Origin: Polytrichum commune
Taxonomy: Eukaryota > Streptophyta > Polytrichopsida > Polytrichales > Polytrichaceae
Length of the DNA stretch: 64,000 nt
Assembly: GCA_950295325.1 (NCBI GenBank)
Contig: OX485805.1
Coordinates: forward strand, 22,617,501-22,681,500
Reading direction: 5' to 3'
Shown here: piece by piece, positions 34,074 to 44,787 of the stretch
How the letters are laid out: every line of letters begins with the position of its first letter
How positions within the stretch are numbered: position 1 is the first letter of the stretch
Notes under the pieces: generated by a model
Database searches by the model: none
Told to the model about the DNA's origin: nothing
What the model saw: only the letters and a program-made list of their open reading frames with translations
Program-made: the position numbers and the translations under genes

Positions 34074-35443
34074 GGGGCACTACGGACCCCTATAGCACCT
34101 CATTATTCATTTCAACAATCCAACGTGAGCGTCAAGAGGAGCATTATCGGGAGCGTTTTAACGAAGACCTATTTGGAGCATTATCGGGAGCGATTTGACG
34201 ACAACCGGAGCTTCGCGATTTTACTCGAGGAATCGAAGATCTTTTCGAGCTTGAAGACTTAAAGGATTGAAATATTATCCTCGAGCTTGAAGACAACTGA
34301 AGGCCCGCGGCTAAGGGACCACGAGGCCGCAAGGCGTGAAGACGAAGACCGAAGATTTAGAGAAATTTGAAGACTCTAAACTTTTAGAGATATTCGAAGA
34401 CTGAAGGCCCAAGGCTGAGGGTCCACGAGGCCGCAAGGCGTGAAGACGAAGACCGAAGACTTAGCGATATTTGAAGATACTCGAAGACGAACGGCTTCGA
34501 GTTTGAAGACCGAATTTAGACTGAGAGCCCGCGATACTGAATGCCTGCGGACTGGAGACCGTGACTGGAGGACCGCGTAACCGGACGGCGAGTTTCCGAG
34601 ACTTGAAGACTGATTCTAACAAATCCGAAGACTCGGAGATATGAAGACCCCTTTTGGGTGTACCTTGAAGATTGAGGGCCCGAGGTACTGAGAGACCACG
34701 AGACCGTAGGAGCGAAGACTAAAGACCTGTGAAGTACTTGAAGACTTGATTGAAGACTTTTGAAGATCGGGACAACATGAAAAACTAAAGGACCGCAAGA
34801 CTGAGGGCCCATGAGACTGGAGGACCGAGAAGACAAAAGACTAAGGAGATTTTGCGGGTCAAAGACCAAGGAGGTTCTCGAAGCCAAAGACTAAGGCGTT
34901 TCAAAGTCAAGACTGGGGATACTTGTGATAGCTAAGAAGATTTTACAAAGACTAAGAAGATTCTCTTGAAGAGTGAAGTCTAAAGGAATTTCTCGAGACC
35001 AGAGAATTAAACTTCCATCATTAGAGACTGAAGACATTAAGAGGGCTTCAAACCATCATTCAAGAATATGAGAATTAAAGACTATCAAGTAGTCCAATCT
35101 CACGATTAAGTTATTACAATCTAGATATATCAATAAACATGATTGATAAAACATTCAAGATTGTGAACTTTGTTTAAAGATATTAGAATTGGAAATGGAA
35201 TTGAAGAATGTTTTGATACCATTATATTGATTGCAAAAGCATTCTTTATGTTCACAACACTTAACCTCGACATTAGGATTTCGGGGAACATAAGCTTGAA
35301 AGCTTAGGCTACTTTCTCCTTAGAGATTTATCCAAGAGGAAATACCTTCAAAAGTTAATTTAGATAAGTGTAGTGTCCATGTAAACCGGTCAGCAACGGG
35401 TTACACCGTCTAAGTTGCTGAGGGTTTGAAGGTGACCTCGACA

Positions 35444-35800
35444 TTGCTCTAAACCTGGATGACCAACATCCAAGAGCGTCCCTAACTGGATATCCAGACT
35501 GATCTTCATTCCACTCGTCTGGTGAAAAATATTCAAAAATTTCTATGTCTCATTCATGTTGCGAGAGGTTAACCATAAATGTAGGAGTAGCATCATGGGA
35601 GATATGAGAAAACTTGAGAATCTGCGCGATGTTTTCGGCGGTGTAAATTAGCTCTCGTCCGCGAATGAGCACGACAATGCGTTTCGGACCCAACATGCGG
35701 ACACCAACAACAAACTCCTCCAACAAATTTTTTCGCGGCACCACACAAGTTCAGTTTGTGAAGAAGACGGGTTGAAATCCAACTTTGTTCGCCCACTCTA
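35444..35800 (-). pseudogene. Fragment resembling plant transposon protein (N-terminal part of the same gag-like ORF)
   Basis: Minus-strand peptide LEEFVVGVRMLGPKRIVVLI then RGRELIYTAENIAQILKF. The 'RG-x-ELIYTAENIAQIL' pattern resembles the 'putative plant transposon protein' domain (PF20167), where a strand RG(K/R)xVxFSxxxI precedes a short helix. The frame has one stop (after VNLSQHE), then DIEIFEYFSPDEWNEDQ, and runs without shift into the piece left of the family-C LTR. The domain assignment is from memory of the family and needs a profile search. Confidence 0.55.
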
Positions 35801-38667
35801 TACATATATATATAGATACATGCATAATTATATGCATACATATATCATTCAATAACTAGTAGGCTAAGTTTCTTTAACCTAAGTATTAGGTATAAAGGCC
35901 ATCCTTTGTTAATTATTGTTTTTTTTGTTTTTTTTATAATTTTTACTTTTGATCAACAAATGCCACTCTATGTTATATTCCACCCCCTTTGAAAAAATAG
36001 TGTAACCTCCTAAGGCTAGGCATTAGACTATATTGAAATTAAATTTTTTTGACAAACCAAGGACAAATGGGAGGCTTGGTGGTTTCCTCAATAGTGCAAA
36101 ATTGAGTGGTGGACTAATGTGGGTGACATTTTGGTTCATTTTGGATTGCAAAACATGGGCACAATTGTTAGTTTTAAGTATTTGTATCTTGCATTGTATT
36201 TGAGAATAATAATTTCAATTCCTTCTTAAGTGTTTTATTATGATTATCATACATATGGCTTTGTGCAAAACACTTACCTTATGAGGGTTTTGAGTTAGAA
36301 AGAGGAGCCAAAGTGGATCATATTGACATAAATGTCCATATCTCCATTTACACCAAAAGTAGGTGTTTCATTTTGTTAAAGGATTTGTGTGTACTTACTT
36401 AAAAGAACTTTGTAATGAGTTGGTGCCAACATTAAGATGTGAGTTCAACCACTCTAGATTGTAGGACAAGTTTAGATTTGAATCTTAGAACGTGACATAT
36501 GAAATGTAAAATTAAGCTTAGTTTTCTACATTATAGATTATATGCATTAATGCACTTTATTGAGAGTTTTCTTTCATAGATTCAACACAGAAATTTGTTA
36601 TATTTTGAAAATTTTAGAAAAATAATAAAAATGACAATGGAAAAATGATAACCTTTTATCTTCAACATTAGAAACAAAGAAATTGTTGTTTTCCATGCCA
36701 CAAAATCATTAAATGGTTTAGGAGTTCGATTACACAGTAGGGTATAAGTGTCGAGGTCACCTTCAAACCCTCAGCAACTTAGACGGTGTAACCCGCTGCT
36801 GACCGGTTTACATGGACACTACACTTATCTAGATTAACTTTTGAAGGTGTTTCCTCTTGGATAAATCTCTAAGGAGAAAATAGCCTAAGCTTTCAAGCTT
36901 ATGTTCCCCGAAATCCTAATGTCGAGGTTAAGTGTTACGAATGAAGAGAGTGTTCTTTTGTAATTGATAACAACATTCTTCCATTCATTTATAAATCCTC
37001 AACCAAAGTTCACAATCACATTACTTTGAGAGTTTTCATTTAACAATTCATTGCAATGCCTTCAAAGTGGAAGTTGACTACTTGATGGTCTTTAATTTCT
37101 TCTTTTCTCGAATGATGGCTTTGAAATCCTCTTAATGTCTTCATTCTTCTAAAGTTCCCTTTTGTCTGGTTTTCCTTTGTATTCTCTACTCATGAGAGTT
37201 TAGTTCTTCATTCTTGAATATCTCTAAATTCCTAGGAAGGATCTTCTCTAATCTTCCTATTCTCTTGAGTGCTTCGGTCTTGGATTCCTTACGCAATCTT
37301 CTTTGTCTTCACGATGAGCTTCGGATTTTGTCAATCTCTTAGCATCTTCACTTTTGATATCTTGACATCTCCTTAGATCCAAAAGGTATCTTAGATCTCG
37401 GTTAGAAAGCTCGTTTAAACCTTTAGTCCTTGAAAGGGCTTCAAACTTGCGGTCTTGGTCTCGGGCTTGCGGTCCTCTGGTCCCGAGGGCCCTCAGTTTC
37501 CAAATCTTTGAAGAAAGCTTTTAATGTCTTCAAGTCTTTTCTTGTAGTCCTTGATTTCGTAATCTCTTGAAAAGACCTCAAATCCTAAAGTCTTCTTGGT
37601 CCTCCAGTCTCATGGGCCCTCAGTCTTGTGGCCCCTTTAGCTTTCCATGTTCTCCCGGTTTTCAAAAGTCTTCAATCAAGTCTTCAAATACTTCACAGGT
37701 CTTTAGTCTTCGCTCCTATGGTCTCGTGGTCTCTCAGTACCTCGGGCCCTCAATCTTCAAGGTACACCCAAAAGGGGTCTTCAAATCTTCAAGTCTTCGG
37801 ATTCGTTATGAATCAATCTTCAAGTCTCGTAACTCGTCGTCCGGTTCCGCGGTCCTCCAGTCGCGGTCTCCAGTCCGTGGGCCTTCAGTATTGCGGCTCT
37901 CAGTCTAAATTCGGTCTTCAAACTCGAAGGCGTTCGTCTTCGAGTATCTTCAAATGTCGTTAAGTCTTCGGTCTTCGTCTTCAAGCCTTGCGGCCTCGTG
38001 GACCCTCAGCCTTGGGCCTTCAGTCTTCGAATATCTCTAAAAGTTTAGAGTCTTCAAATTTCTCTAAATCTTCGGTCTTCGTCTTCACGCCTTGCGGCCT
38101 CGTGGTCCCTCAGCCGCGGGCCTTCAGTTGTCTTCAAGCTCGAGGATAATATTTCAATCCTTTAAGTCTTCAAGCTCGAAAAGATCTTCGATTCCTCGAG
38201 TAAAATCGCGAAGCTCCGGTTGTCGTCAAATCGCTCCCGATAATGCTCCAAATAGGTCTTCGTTAAAACGCTCCCGATAATGCTCCTCTTGACGCTCACG
38301 TTGGATTGTTGAAATGAATAATGAGGTGCTATAGGGGTCCGTAGTGCCCCTTTATATAGGTTTTGAAATCTTAAAATTGGTTGAATTAGCGGTTAGGTGT
38401 GGCCCCTAATGCCAAATGTCTAAATAGGCTAATTTTAGTCTGAATGAGAGCTACAGTCTAAATTTAGGTCTGCCGGATCTATTTACAGAACCCACACGTG
38501 CTAAATATAGATGTTATTGTGGGGAAGATTGGTTATGTTCTTCTAATTTCCTAGATGTGCCTAGGTGTGTTCGGTTACCATCCATGAATCATTCATTCCC
38601 AATTTCATCCCTCATTGCTTAGATAGTTAAGGCGGTTAATGTCATCCAAGGGGTTTTCATCCCTTGG

Positions 38668-40182
38668 TGTGAGGCCAAATCCACCCCCCTTTAGCGTCCT
38701 AGTCCAGGTGATGTCTTTGAGAATCACATGTGTCTATTCCAACATTGAATCATGTGCAAGGTAATTTTCATGTTCACATATGGTATCACTCATTGTGCTT
38801 TATTAATGTTAGCCTCTGAGCTTGTGGTAGAGTTAGCTTTCTCAAGAGTCCAACCCGCGGCTTTAGCCGCACATGCCCTTACGGACATTCCCCTCACTCT
38901 TTTGATCGTCACCCCATTTGTCTTGCCATTGCAAGAGTCCTTCACATTCTCCATTGATTGTGCACGTGAATTATGCTGACTGAGAGTATACAAGTGTTAA
39001 GAAACACTTTACTCCATGGTCAATATTAAATGCAATCACATGTGACTTCCACCCACACATCGCCTACCCTATTGAGCTTAACACTTGTCTAGGAACTATC
39101 TTAATCTACAAATGGTCTAACACCCTCATGGCTAGTTTAGTGGCATCCTCTACTTAATCTTAACCTTAGTTCGCTAAACTAGCCAACCGGCTAATTAACC
39201 TAATTAACATGCAACACTAAATTGTGCCCTCTCAGCTGCCCAGCAACACTAACTTGTGCCGTCTCAACTGCCTAGCAGCAAAGCAACGCTAACTTGGTGC
39301 AGTCAGCTGCCCAGCAACACTAACTTGTGCAGTCAGCTGCCTAGCAGCAAAGCAGCACTAACTTGTGCCGTCTCAGCTGCCCAGCAGCACTAACTTGGTG
39401 CAGTCAGCTGCCCAGCAGCAAAACAACACTAACTTGTGCCGCCTCAGCTGCCCAGCAGCACTAACTTGGTTCCCCAACAACGTTTAGGCAGATGTCTAAT
39501 AAGTCCTAACAACTACTCTCAACCCCTAATAATTAATTGAGTGTTCCTCTAGTCCCTTAACCAATGAATGAACATATCCCACTAAGTTCACTAAACTAGC
39601 CCCTAATCCTCCTAGGCAATCTCAAGCTCTAAGAGCTCACTCACTTGGGAGGTATCGAGGGAGAGAGAGCTCAACTACTTAACTTTACTAAAACTACTAA
39701 TCCACACACGTGGCTCAAGCCCTTTAAGAGCTTGCTCCCTTGAGAGCGCTTGAGGGAGAGAGAGGAAAATGAGAGAGAAACCACCTTAAGTAGCAAAGAG
39801 GGAGAGAGGGAGAGAGGGAGAGAGAGGTGAGGATAGGGTGAGAGGATTAGCACCTCCAATCACAATCCCTTAACCTTCACCTTCAAAGTAGGGACTAATC
39901 CCCTTCCACCAAGCTTCCTTCTTCCTAAACTAACAAAGTGGATCCAAAAGTGGGCATTTAACCCGCGGAGCTCACCTTGCTTCCTACTCACATAATCAAG
40001 GCATCCTCTTATTGAAATTAAACCTTGAAATAACTACACGACACATTCTAATGCCTAAACTTAAATCCAAACCACACTTCACTCTTTTTATGTTTTGTGA
40101 ATAACCATAACACATCAAAGTCAAACTAAAATTGGTCTCGAAGAGTTAATCACCACATGTGGGCACCATTTTGGGCTCACAC
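38668..40182. mobile_element. Solo LTR, family B copy 1, nested in the family-C LTR
   Basis: 1515 bp from TGTGAGGCCAAATCC to CCATTTTGGGCTCACA, flanked by CTTGG at both ends (38663-38667 and 40183-40187). It shares both ends and much of its 3' half with 41595-43439 and 44788-46508, for example AACCCGCGGAGCTCACCTTG. It carries its own tandem array at 39215-39475 (CAGCTGCCCAGCAACACTAA type). No coding region. Confidence 0.88.
39215..39475. repeat. Minisatellite in family-B LTR copy 1
   Basis: Units of about 30-45 bp built from CAGCTGCCCAGCAGCACTAA and CTTGTGCCGTCTCAGCTGCC alternate in six to eight imperfect copies. The array is absent from the other two family-B LTRs. Confidence 0.75.
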
Positions 40183-40771
40183 TTGGCTTTGTCCATCATC
40201 CACATCCTTTAGTAAGTACGTGTCCACTCATTGTTCGCTAAATCCTAAGTGGTCACTACCTCTAGTTACTAAGGTGCTTGCCTCTCATCAAAAAGTGACT
40301 ATGTCATCACTAAAAACTAATCCTATCCTACTAATGCCTTCATCCGTTCCCCAACGGTCTCGTCCTTGGTTCCCGCCGACTAGCTCCGTTCCCCAACGGT
40401 TGGGCTCCCGTTCCCGCCGGCCACACGTCCCGTTCCCGGTCCCCTTTACCCTCCACGTGGCACCCGTAGGTTGTCTTCCGTAGATACTCGGGCTCCATAT
40501 AACCGGGGTCTAGAGTCCCGGCCTCGACCTGTCCTGGCCTCGCGACTCCCCCCAGATACCCGGTTGTCACCTGCTGCTCGCCCTCGTAACCCGCCACCTG
40601 GGTCCTCTCTCCCTTCTCTCGGCCAGCGCTCCTGTCTTCTCGCTTTGGTCACTCGTCGTCTCTCCTCCCCCTTTCGGAACGCTGGTCTCCTGCTTGCTGT
40701 TTGCTGATCCCTTCTTCCTTCGAGGCCTCTGTTTGCTCAATCTGGCATTTGGGTTTGAGATGTACAATAAG

Positions 40772-41594
40772 CCACAAAATCATTAAATGGTTTAGGTGTA
40801 AAGAACTTTCATCTCTTCTTTACTCCCCTCCTCCTCACTATCCGAGGGAGATGCACTCATAATGACCCTATAAGTATATTTGTTTAATTCCCCACAGGTC
40901 CATAGGTAATTGAAGGTTTAGCCCCTCTCTAATCAACAACCGCATTAGCCATCTTCAACGAAAGTTGGCCAAGCAAACATAGGGAATGAGTCTTTTGTGG
41001 AGTGCATCCGAATTATGTCAAAGGTGACAACATATTCTTCTCCTCCTGTACTAATCTTGCAATTTTTAATATGTCCCAAGGGCATTGTTGAGCTCTGATT
41101 AGCCATATTGATTACGAAAGGAGAGGGACATGTAAAGCTAAAACCTAACTTCTCCATCGTCTGAGCCGGTAAAATATTCAATCCGCCTCCTCCATCCACC
41201 AAAACATTCGGTATTACCTTATCCACTATTTATCTCTACTGCCTTTACATCGCAGGTCCCGCTTGGTAAATGCACCCTTGCCGCTATCCTAGTATTTGCC
41301 CTCCGTTTCCTCCTTACCACCGACGTTCTCTCCTCTAGCGTTTTCTAAGCTATTGGTGAAATGTCAAGTAGCTGCCTAAACATAATGTCTGCCTCTAACA
41401 AGCTAAGGTCGGCCCAAAGATCGTAAGCCTCATCATTCTTTCCGTTTTTTTTGCCTACAATTCCGAATTCTTCTTTCAGAATTTCCGGTCCTACCCATTC
41501 TTCCATTATACTACCTTCTGTTTCATGATGTGCCAACTCCCTTAGCCTCCTCGGACGAACCTCTACTCGATCCTTTAAGATTTTAGTTGCATTT
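40772..41594 (-). pseudogene. Retroelement aspartic protease-like fragment (broken)
   Basis: Minus strand. ATKILKDRVEVRPRRLREL continues the frame beyond the family-B LTR. After a stop at 41345, the protease part (41226-40945) reads NVLVDGGGGLNILPAQTMEKL, then MPLGHIKNCKI and TFDIIRM. The retropepsin motif is normally D-S/T-G; here it is D-G-G, so the catalytic neighbourhood is altered. Further stops follow, then PFNDFVAYC at the family-C LTR border. No reverse transcriptase follows. Probably an old gypsy-class gag-pro remnant. Confidence 0.72.
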
Positions 41595-43439
41595 TGTGAG
41601 GCCAAACCCACCACCCTTGAGCATCCTAGTCCGGGTGATGGTTTTGAGAATCACATGTATTGTATGTATCTTGAGAAATTCTCTTTTCACATCCCAAGGC
41701 ATTCATGTCATTTTGAATCACTTTGTTTATTAGTAGTAGCCTCTTGGCTTGGGACCAAATTGGCCTTCTCAAGGGTCCAACCGGCGGCCTTGGAAACACA
41801 AGCTCTCAAGGATATTCTCCTTGCACCTTTGATTATCCTCTCCTCCCCTTTACCATCGCTAGAGTCCTCCTCTTTCTTCATTGTTATATAAGTGATCGAT
41901 TTTTATCCAAGAGGATGTAAGTGTTGAAAAACACTCCCTCAATGGTTAATCACCAATACATTCAAAAGTCACACACACACTTCCCTCCTAATGAATCCAA
42001 AACTTACCTAAAAGCTAAGATGACCTAAAATAATTCTAGTATGGTCTAGATTGAGTTTTGCTAAGCAACTAAGTTGCTAGACCTTGATTGGTAAATTGCA
42101 ATCTCTCAAAGGCTTAGCCTAACCCACCACTTAGTTAGCTAGCCTAACTAATTAACAGTTAATCTAACCAACCTAGGCTCACACCCGGGTTAACCCCAGC
42201 TCTAACCACCTTCAACCTTGTCTTAGTTAAGATCCAACGGCCTTCGCCTTCGGTCTTAGTTCAGGTGTTCCTCGGCCTTAGTTCAGGTGTCCAGCGGCCT
42301 TCGGCACTCGGCCTTAGTTCAGGGTCCAGCGGCCTTCGCCTTCGGTCCCAGTTCAGGTGTCCAGCGGCCTTCGCCTTCGGCCTTAGTTCAGGTGTCCAGC
42401 GGCCTTCGCCTTCGGTCCTAGTTCAGGTGTCCAGCGGCCTTAGTTCAGGGTCCAGCGGCCTTAGTTCAGGGTCCAGCAGCCTTCGCCTTCGGTCCCAGTT
42501 CAGGTATCCAGCGGCCTTCGGCCCTCGGCCTTAGTTCAGGGTCCAGCGGCCTTCGCCTTTGGCCTTAGTTCAAGTGTCCAGCGGCCGTCGCCTTTGGTCC
42601 CAGTTCAGGAATCCAGCAGCCTTCGCCTCCGGTCCCAGTTCAGGGTCCAGCGGCCTTAGTTCAGATGTCCACTCTAAATATATAAACACCATTAAGTGCT
42701 TCTACTTAATCATAAATTCCATACTACAATTCTAAGCCTCATAAGTCTAACTAGAAGAATAAATACTATAAATCAAAATACTATAATTCCAATCCTAAAA
42801 ATCTAAACACTAGAGTTAGGCACTTGTTTATAAATGCCTTGAGTCTAAACCACATCTCCTAATGTAAGGCTAATCTTCAAGACTAATTGGTCTTGGCTAA
42901 AAACCTTGCACACACATGTGCATCTCTCTTACTCCATACACACACAAGCTCACCCACACACTCTCACATACTCCCATCTCCTCAAGGGGAGAGTGGAGAG
43001 GTGAAAAAAAACAAAGAGAAGCGAGAGAAAATTGAGAGAGGGGAAGATAAGAGGAGAGGGGAGAAGAGCACATGAGGGAAGGATAGGGTGAGAGGATTAG
43101 CACCTCCAATTACAATCCCTTGATCCCTTCCTTCTAAGTAGGGACTCATCCCATCCATAAAGCTCTTACATTCCTAAATCAACAAGGTGGATCCTAATGT
43201 GGGCATTTAACCCGCGGAGCTCACCTTGCCTCACCTTGCTCCATACTCACCTAGTCAAGGCATCACTTATTGAACTTAATCTTGAAACAATCACACAACA
43301 CCCCCTAATGTCTAAACTTCAATCCACACCACACTTCACTCTTTTTATATTTTTGTGAACAATCATAACACTTCAAAGTCTAACTAAAATTGGTTTCAAA
43401 GAGTTAATCACCACATGTGGGCACCATTTTGGGCTCACA
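41595..43439. mobile_element. Solo LTR, family B copy 2
   Basis: 1845 bp, TGTGAGGCCAAACCC to TTTTGGGCTCACA, flanked by CATTT (left) and CACTT (right), a 5-bp duplication with one mismatch. It interrupts the minus-strand gag-protease frame between the zinc-knuckle part (43440-44787) and the protease part. Taking out the LTR and one target copy leaves the frame continuous. It carries its own array at 42240-42665. Confidence 0.86.
42240..42665. repeat. Minisatellite in family-B LTR copy 2
   Basis: About ten imperfect units of ~36 bp built on CGGCCTTCGCCTTCGG plus TTAGTTCAGGTGTCCAG. The frame stays open through much of it by chance. It is absent from family-B copies 1 and 3. Confidence 0.8.
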
Positions 43440-44787
43440 CACTTCTAGTGGTTCTTGCCACTCTCTCTAATTCCGAAAGGTGAGGGGGTTCTTTCGAAGA
43501 ATACTCTTCCTGACCATCGATATCTTTTTCCGCTTGTCGATTGTCTCTCATCGTCCTCATCATAACCACTACCGCTGAGGCACCCGATCCCACTATCACC
43601 TATGGTCTCCTTAGTTCGTGTGTAATAACGTTTGCATTAGGTAGCCAATGAGCGTTCTCACCTTTTGTTGCCAGGTTCGAAGTGAATGACTCATTAGGTT
43701 GGAACTCCATAGGTGCACTCATAATTCTTACGTCCAGTGTGTTCGACGGACCCGACATTCTAGTATCATTAGTGTAGCGTCTGAGAATTATAGGGTTCAA
43801 TGGAATATATCCTTTAGTAGTCTGCAAACCAGCTTGGGATTGACACGTCTGTCTCGCATTTTCGTAATCATAATACAAGTTTGGCGGCCTCAGTTCGTTA
43901 TAATGCCATCTTCGTGGCCTTCTTTTCCTTCTCAAATTCTCCCTAGTTTGTTGATATGGATTAACTACCGGATGCGGCAATCTAATTATCTTATTTGGTT
44001 GTCTACATTCGTTTGAAGGGTGGTTTTCCCTACAGTCGCTACATTTGAACGATTGACCCTCATACCAACATTGCCTAGAAACATCCCACCTACTACAATA
44101 CTGGTGAAATTTTGTCCTCAATCCACTTTGCCTTCTGGGCCCTTATTGCCCTCCCCTAAAGTTACCTTGTTTACATTGGTTTTGACCCTGACCTCCATAA
44201 TTTTGTGGTGGCAGGGCCCCTGCGTTCCTTTGTTCTCTATTCAGCCCCATTCTACATAATTGTTTAGTGTGGCCCGATTAGTCATACTAAATACACCACA
44301 ACCCCGAGGCGTGCCTACCTGATTCTACCGGGGATGGAAGGTTTGGTTGTTGATTCTTTACAATTAACGTCATTTGGTCCGTCAGGCTCTGAATCTGCTT
44401 CATGTTTGTCTCATAAAATCCTAGTTGATTAGTTCCTAACCTTCGTTCAATTTCTTCGATGCCAAGGCTAGACGCGGGTAAAACTAACAACAAAGCCGGT
44501 TCCCTAACAACTAAGGGCCTAGGGCATGAATCCACTACCTATTGTGAGACATGAACTAGCGGCAGTTTGGACTCACCCTCTTGGGATTGTGGTTAGATAG
44601 GAATAAACTATGGAATTGAATCATCTTCCTTCCTCCACAACCTCTCGTAGTTTTTATCTATGTTTTCAATGTCTTTTGGCTTCTGCTAACGTTGCGGATT
44701 CCTTTCTAACACCCTTCTTATTGTTCCGGATTTGAAACACCCATGAATAAAAAATTATTTAAGCGTATCGTAATTAAGCATCATCCT
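43440..44787 (-). pseudogene. Retrotransposon gag C-terminal and zinc-knuckle region (broken)
   Basis: Continuation of the gag-like frame from 48056. It includes MLNYDTLK near the right edge, NIDKNYERLWRKED, a spacer with GLGIEEIERRLG-type helix (44287-44535), a degraded knuckle HTKQLC lacking one Cys, and a second knuckle CSDCRENHPSNEC (C-x2-C-x3-H-x4-C, one residue short in the third gap). It then runs to SELERVARTTRS at 43440. Several stops are present. Such knuckles bind RNA in gag of Ty3/gypsy elements. The order gag, knuckle, protease on the minus strand matches a gypsy-type element. It is interrupted by the family-B LTR at 41595-43439. Confidence 0.75.

Larger units (their letters stand above)
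33284..35443 (+). mobile_element. Solo LTR, family C (plus)
   Basis: It runs TGTGTAGCCATTG to GGTGACCTCGACA and is flanked by TTGCT (33279-33283 and 35444-35448). The sequence from about 33,540 to 35,443 is the reverse complement of the right-hand family-C LTR. The first 250 bases, with many GGGAACG motifs, are poorly conserved between copies. A TATA box TATATAAAG lies at 34065-34073, followed by a region rich in GAAGAC hexamers and a duplicated AGCATTATCGGGAGCG unit (34141 and 34179). It splits a minus-strand gag-like frame that continues on both sides. Confidence 0.82.
36749..40766 (-). mobile_element. Solo LTR, family C (minus), containing a nested family-B LTR
   Basis: The element runs from TGTCGAGGTCACC to GGTTTGAGATGTACA and is flanked by ATAAG on both sides (36744-36748 and 40767-40771), a perfect 5-bp target duplication. 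Without the nested 38668-40182 insertion and its duplication it is about 2.5 kb. The segments 36749-38667 and 40183-40470 are the reverse complement of the family-C copy at 33284-35443, with indels. A TATA-like box (TATATAAAGG, complement at 38349-38360) is conserved. It is inserted downstream of the protease-like remnant. No internal retroelement coding region lies inside. Confidence 0.82.

Noticed and set aside
34156-35040. GAAGAC-rich stretch as a CRISPR-like or regulatory array
   Set aside because: Spacing is irregular, no spacer/repeat structure exists, and the stretch is part of the LTR present in both family-C copies.
33284-38667. One giant foldback transposon with 1.7-kb arms
   Set aside because: Each arm has its own distinct 5-bp target duplication (TTGCT and ATAAG), and the spacer is host sequence continuing an older gag-like frame, so two separate LTR insertions explain it better.
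40340-40707. GC-rich overlapping frames of 78-108 codons near the end of the family-C LTR
   Set aside because: Open frames result from stop-poor GC-rich sequence with CGTTCCC motifs on both strands. They lie inside the LTR.
42265-42534. Ser/Gly/Leu-rich 89-codon frame
   Set aside because: Explained by the ~36-bp tandem array inside family-B LTR copy 2. It is not conserved in the other copies.
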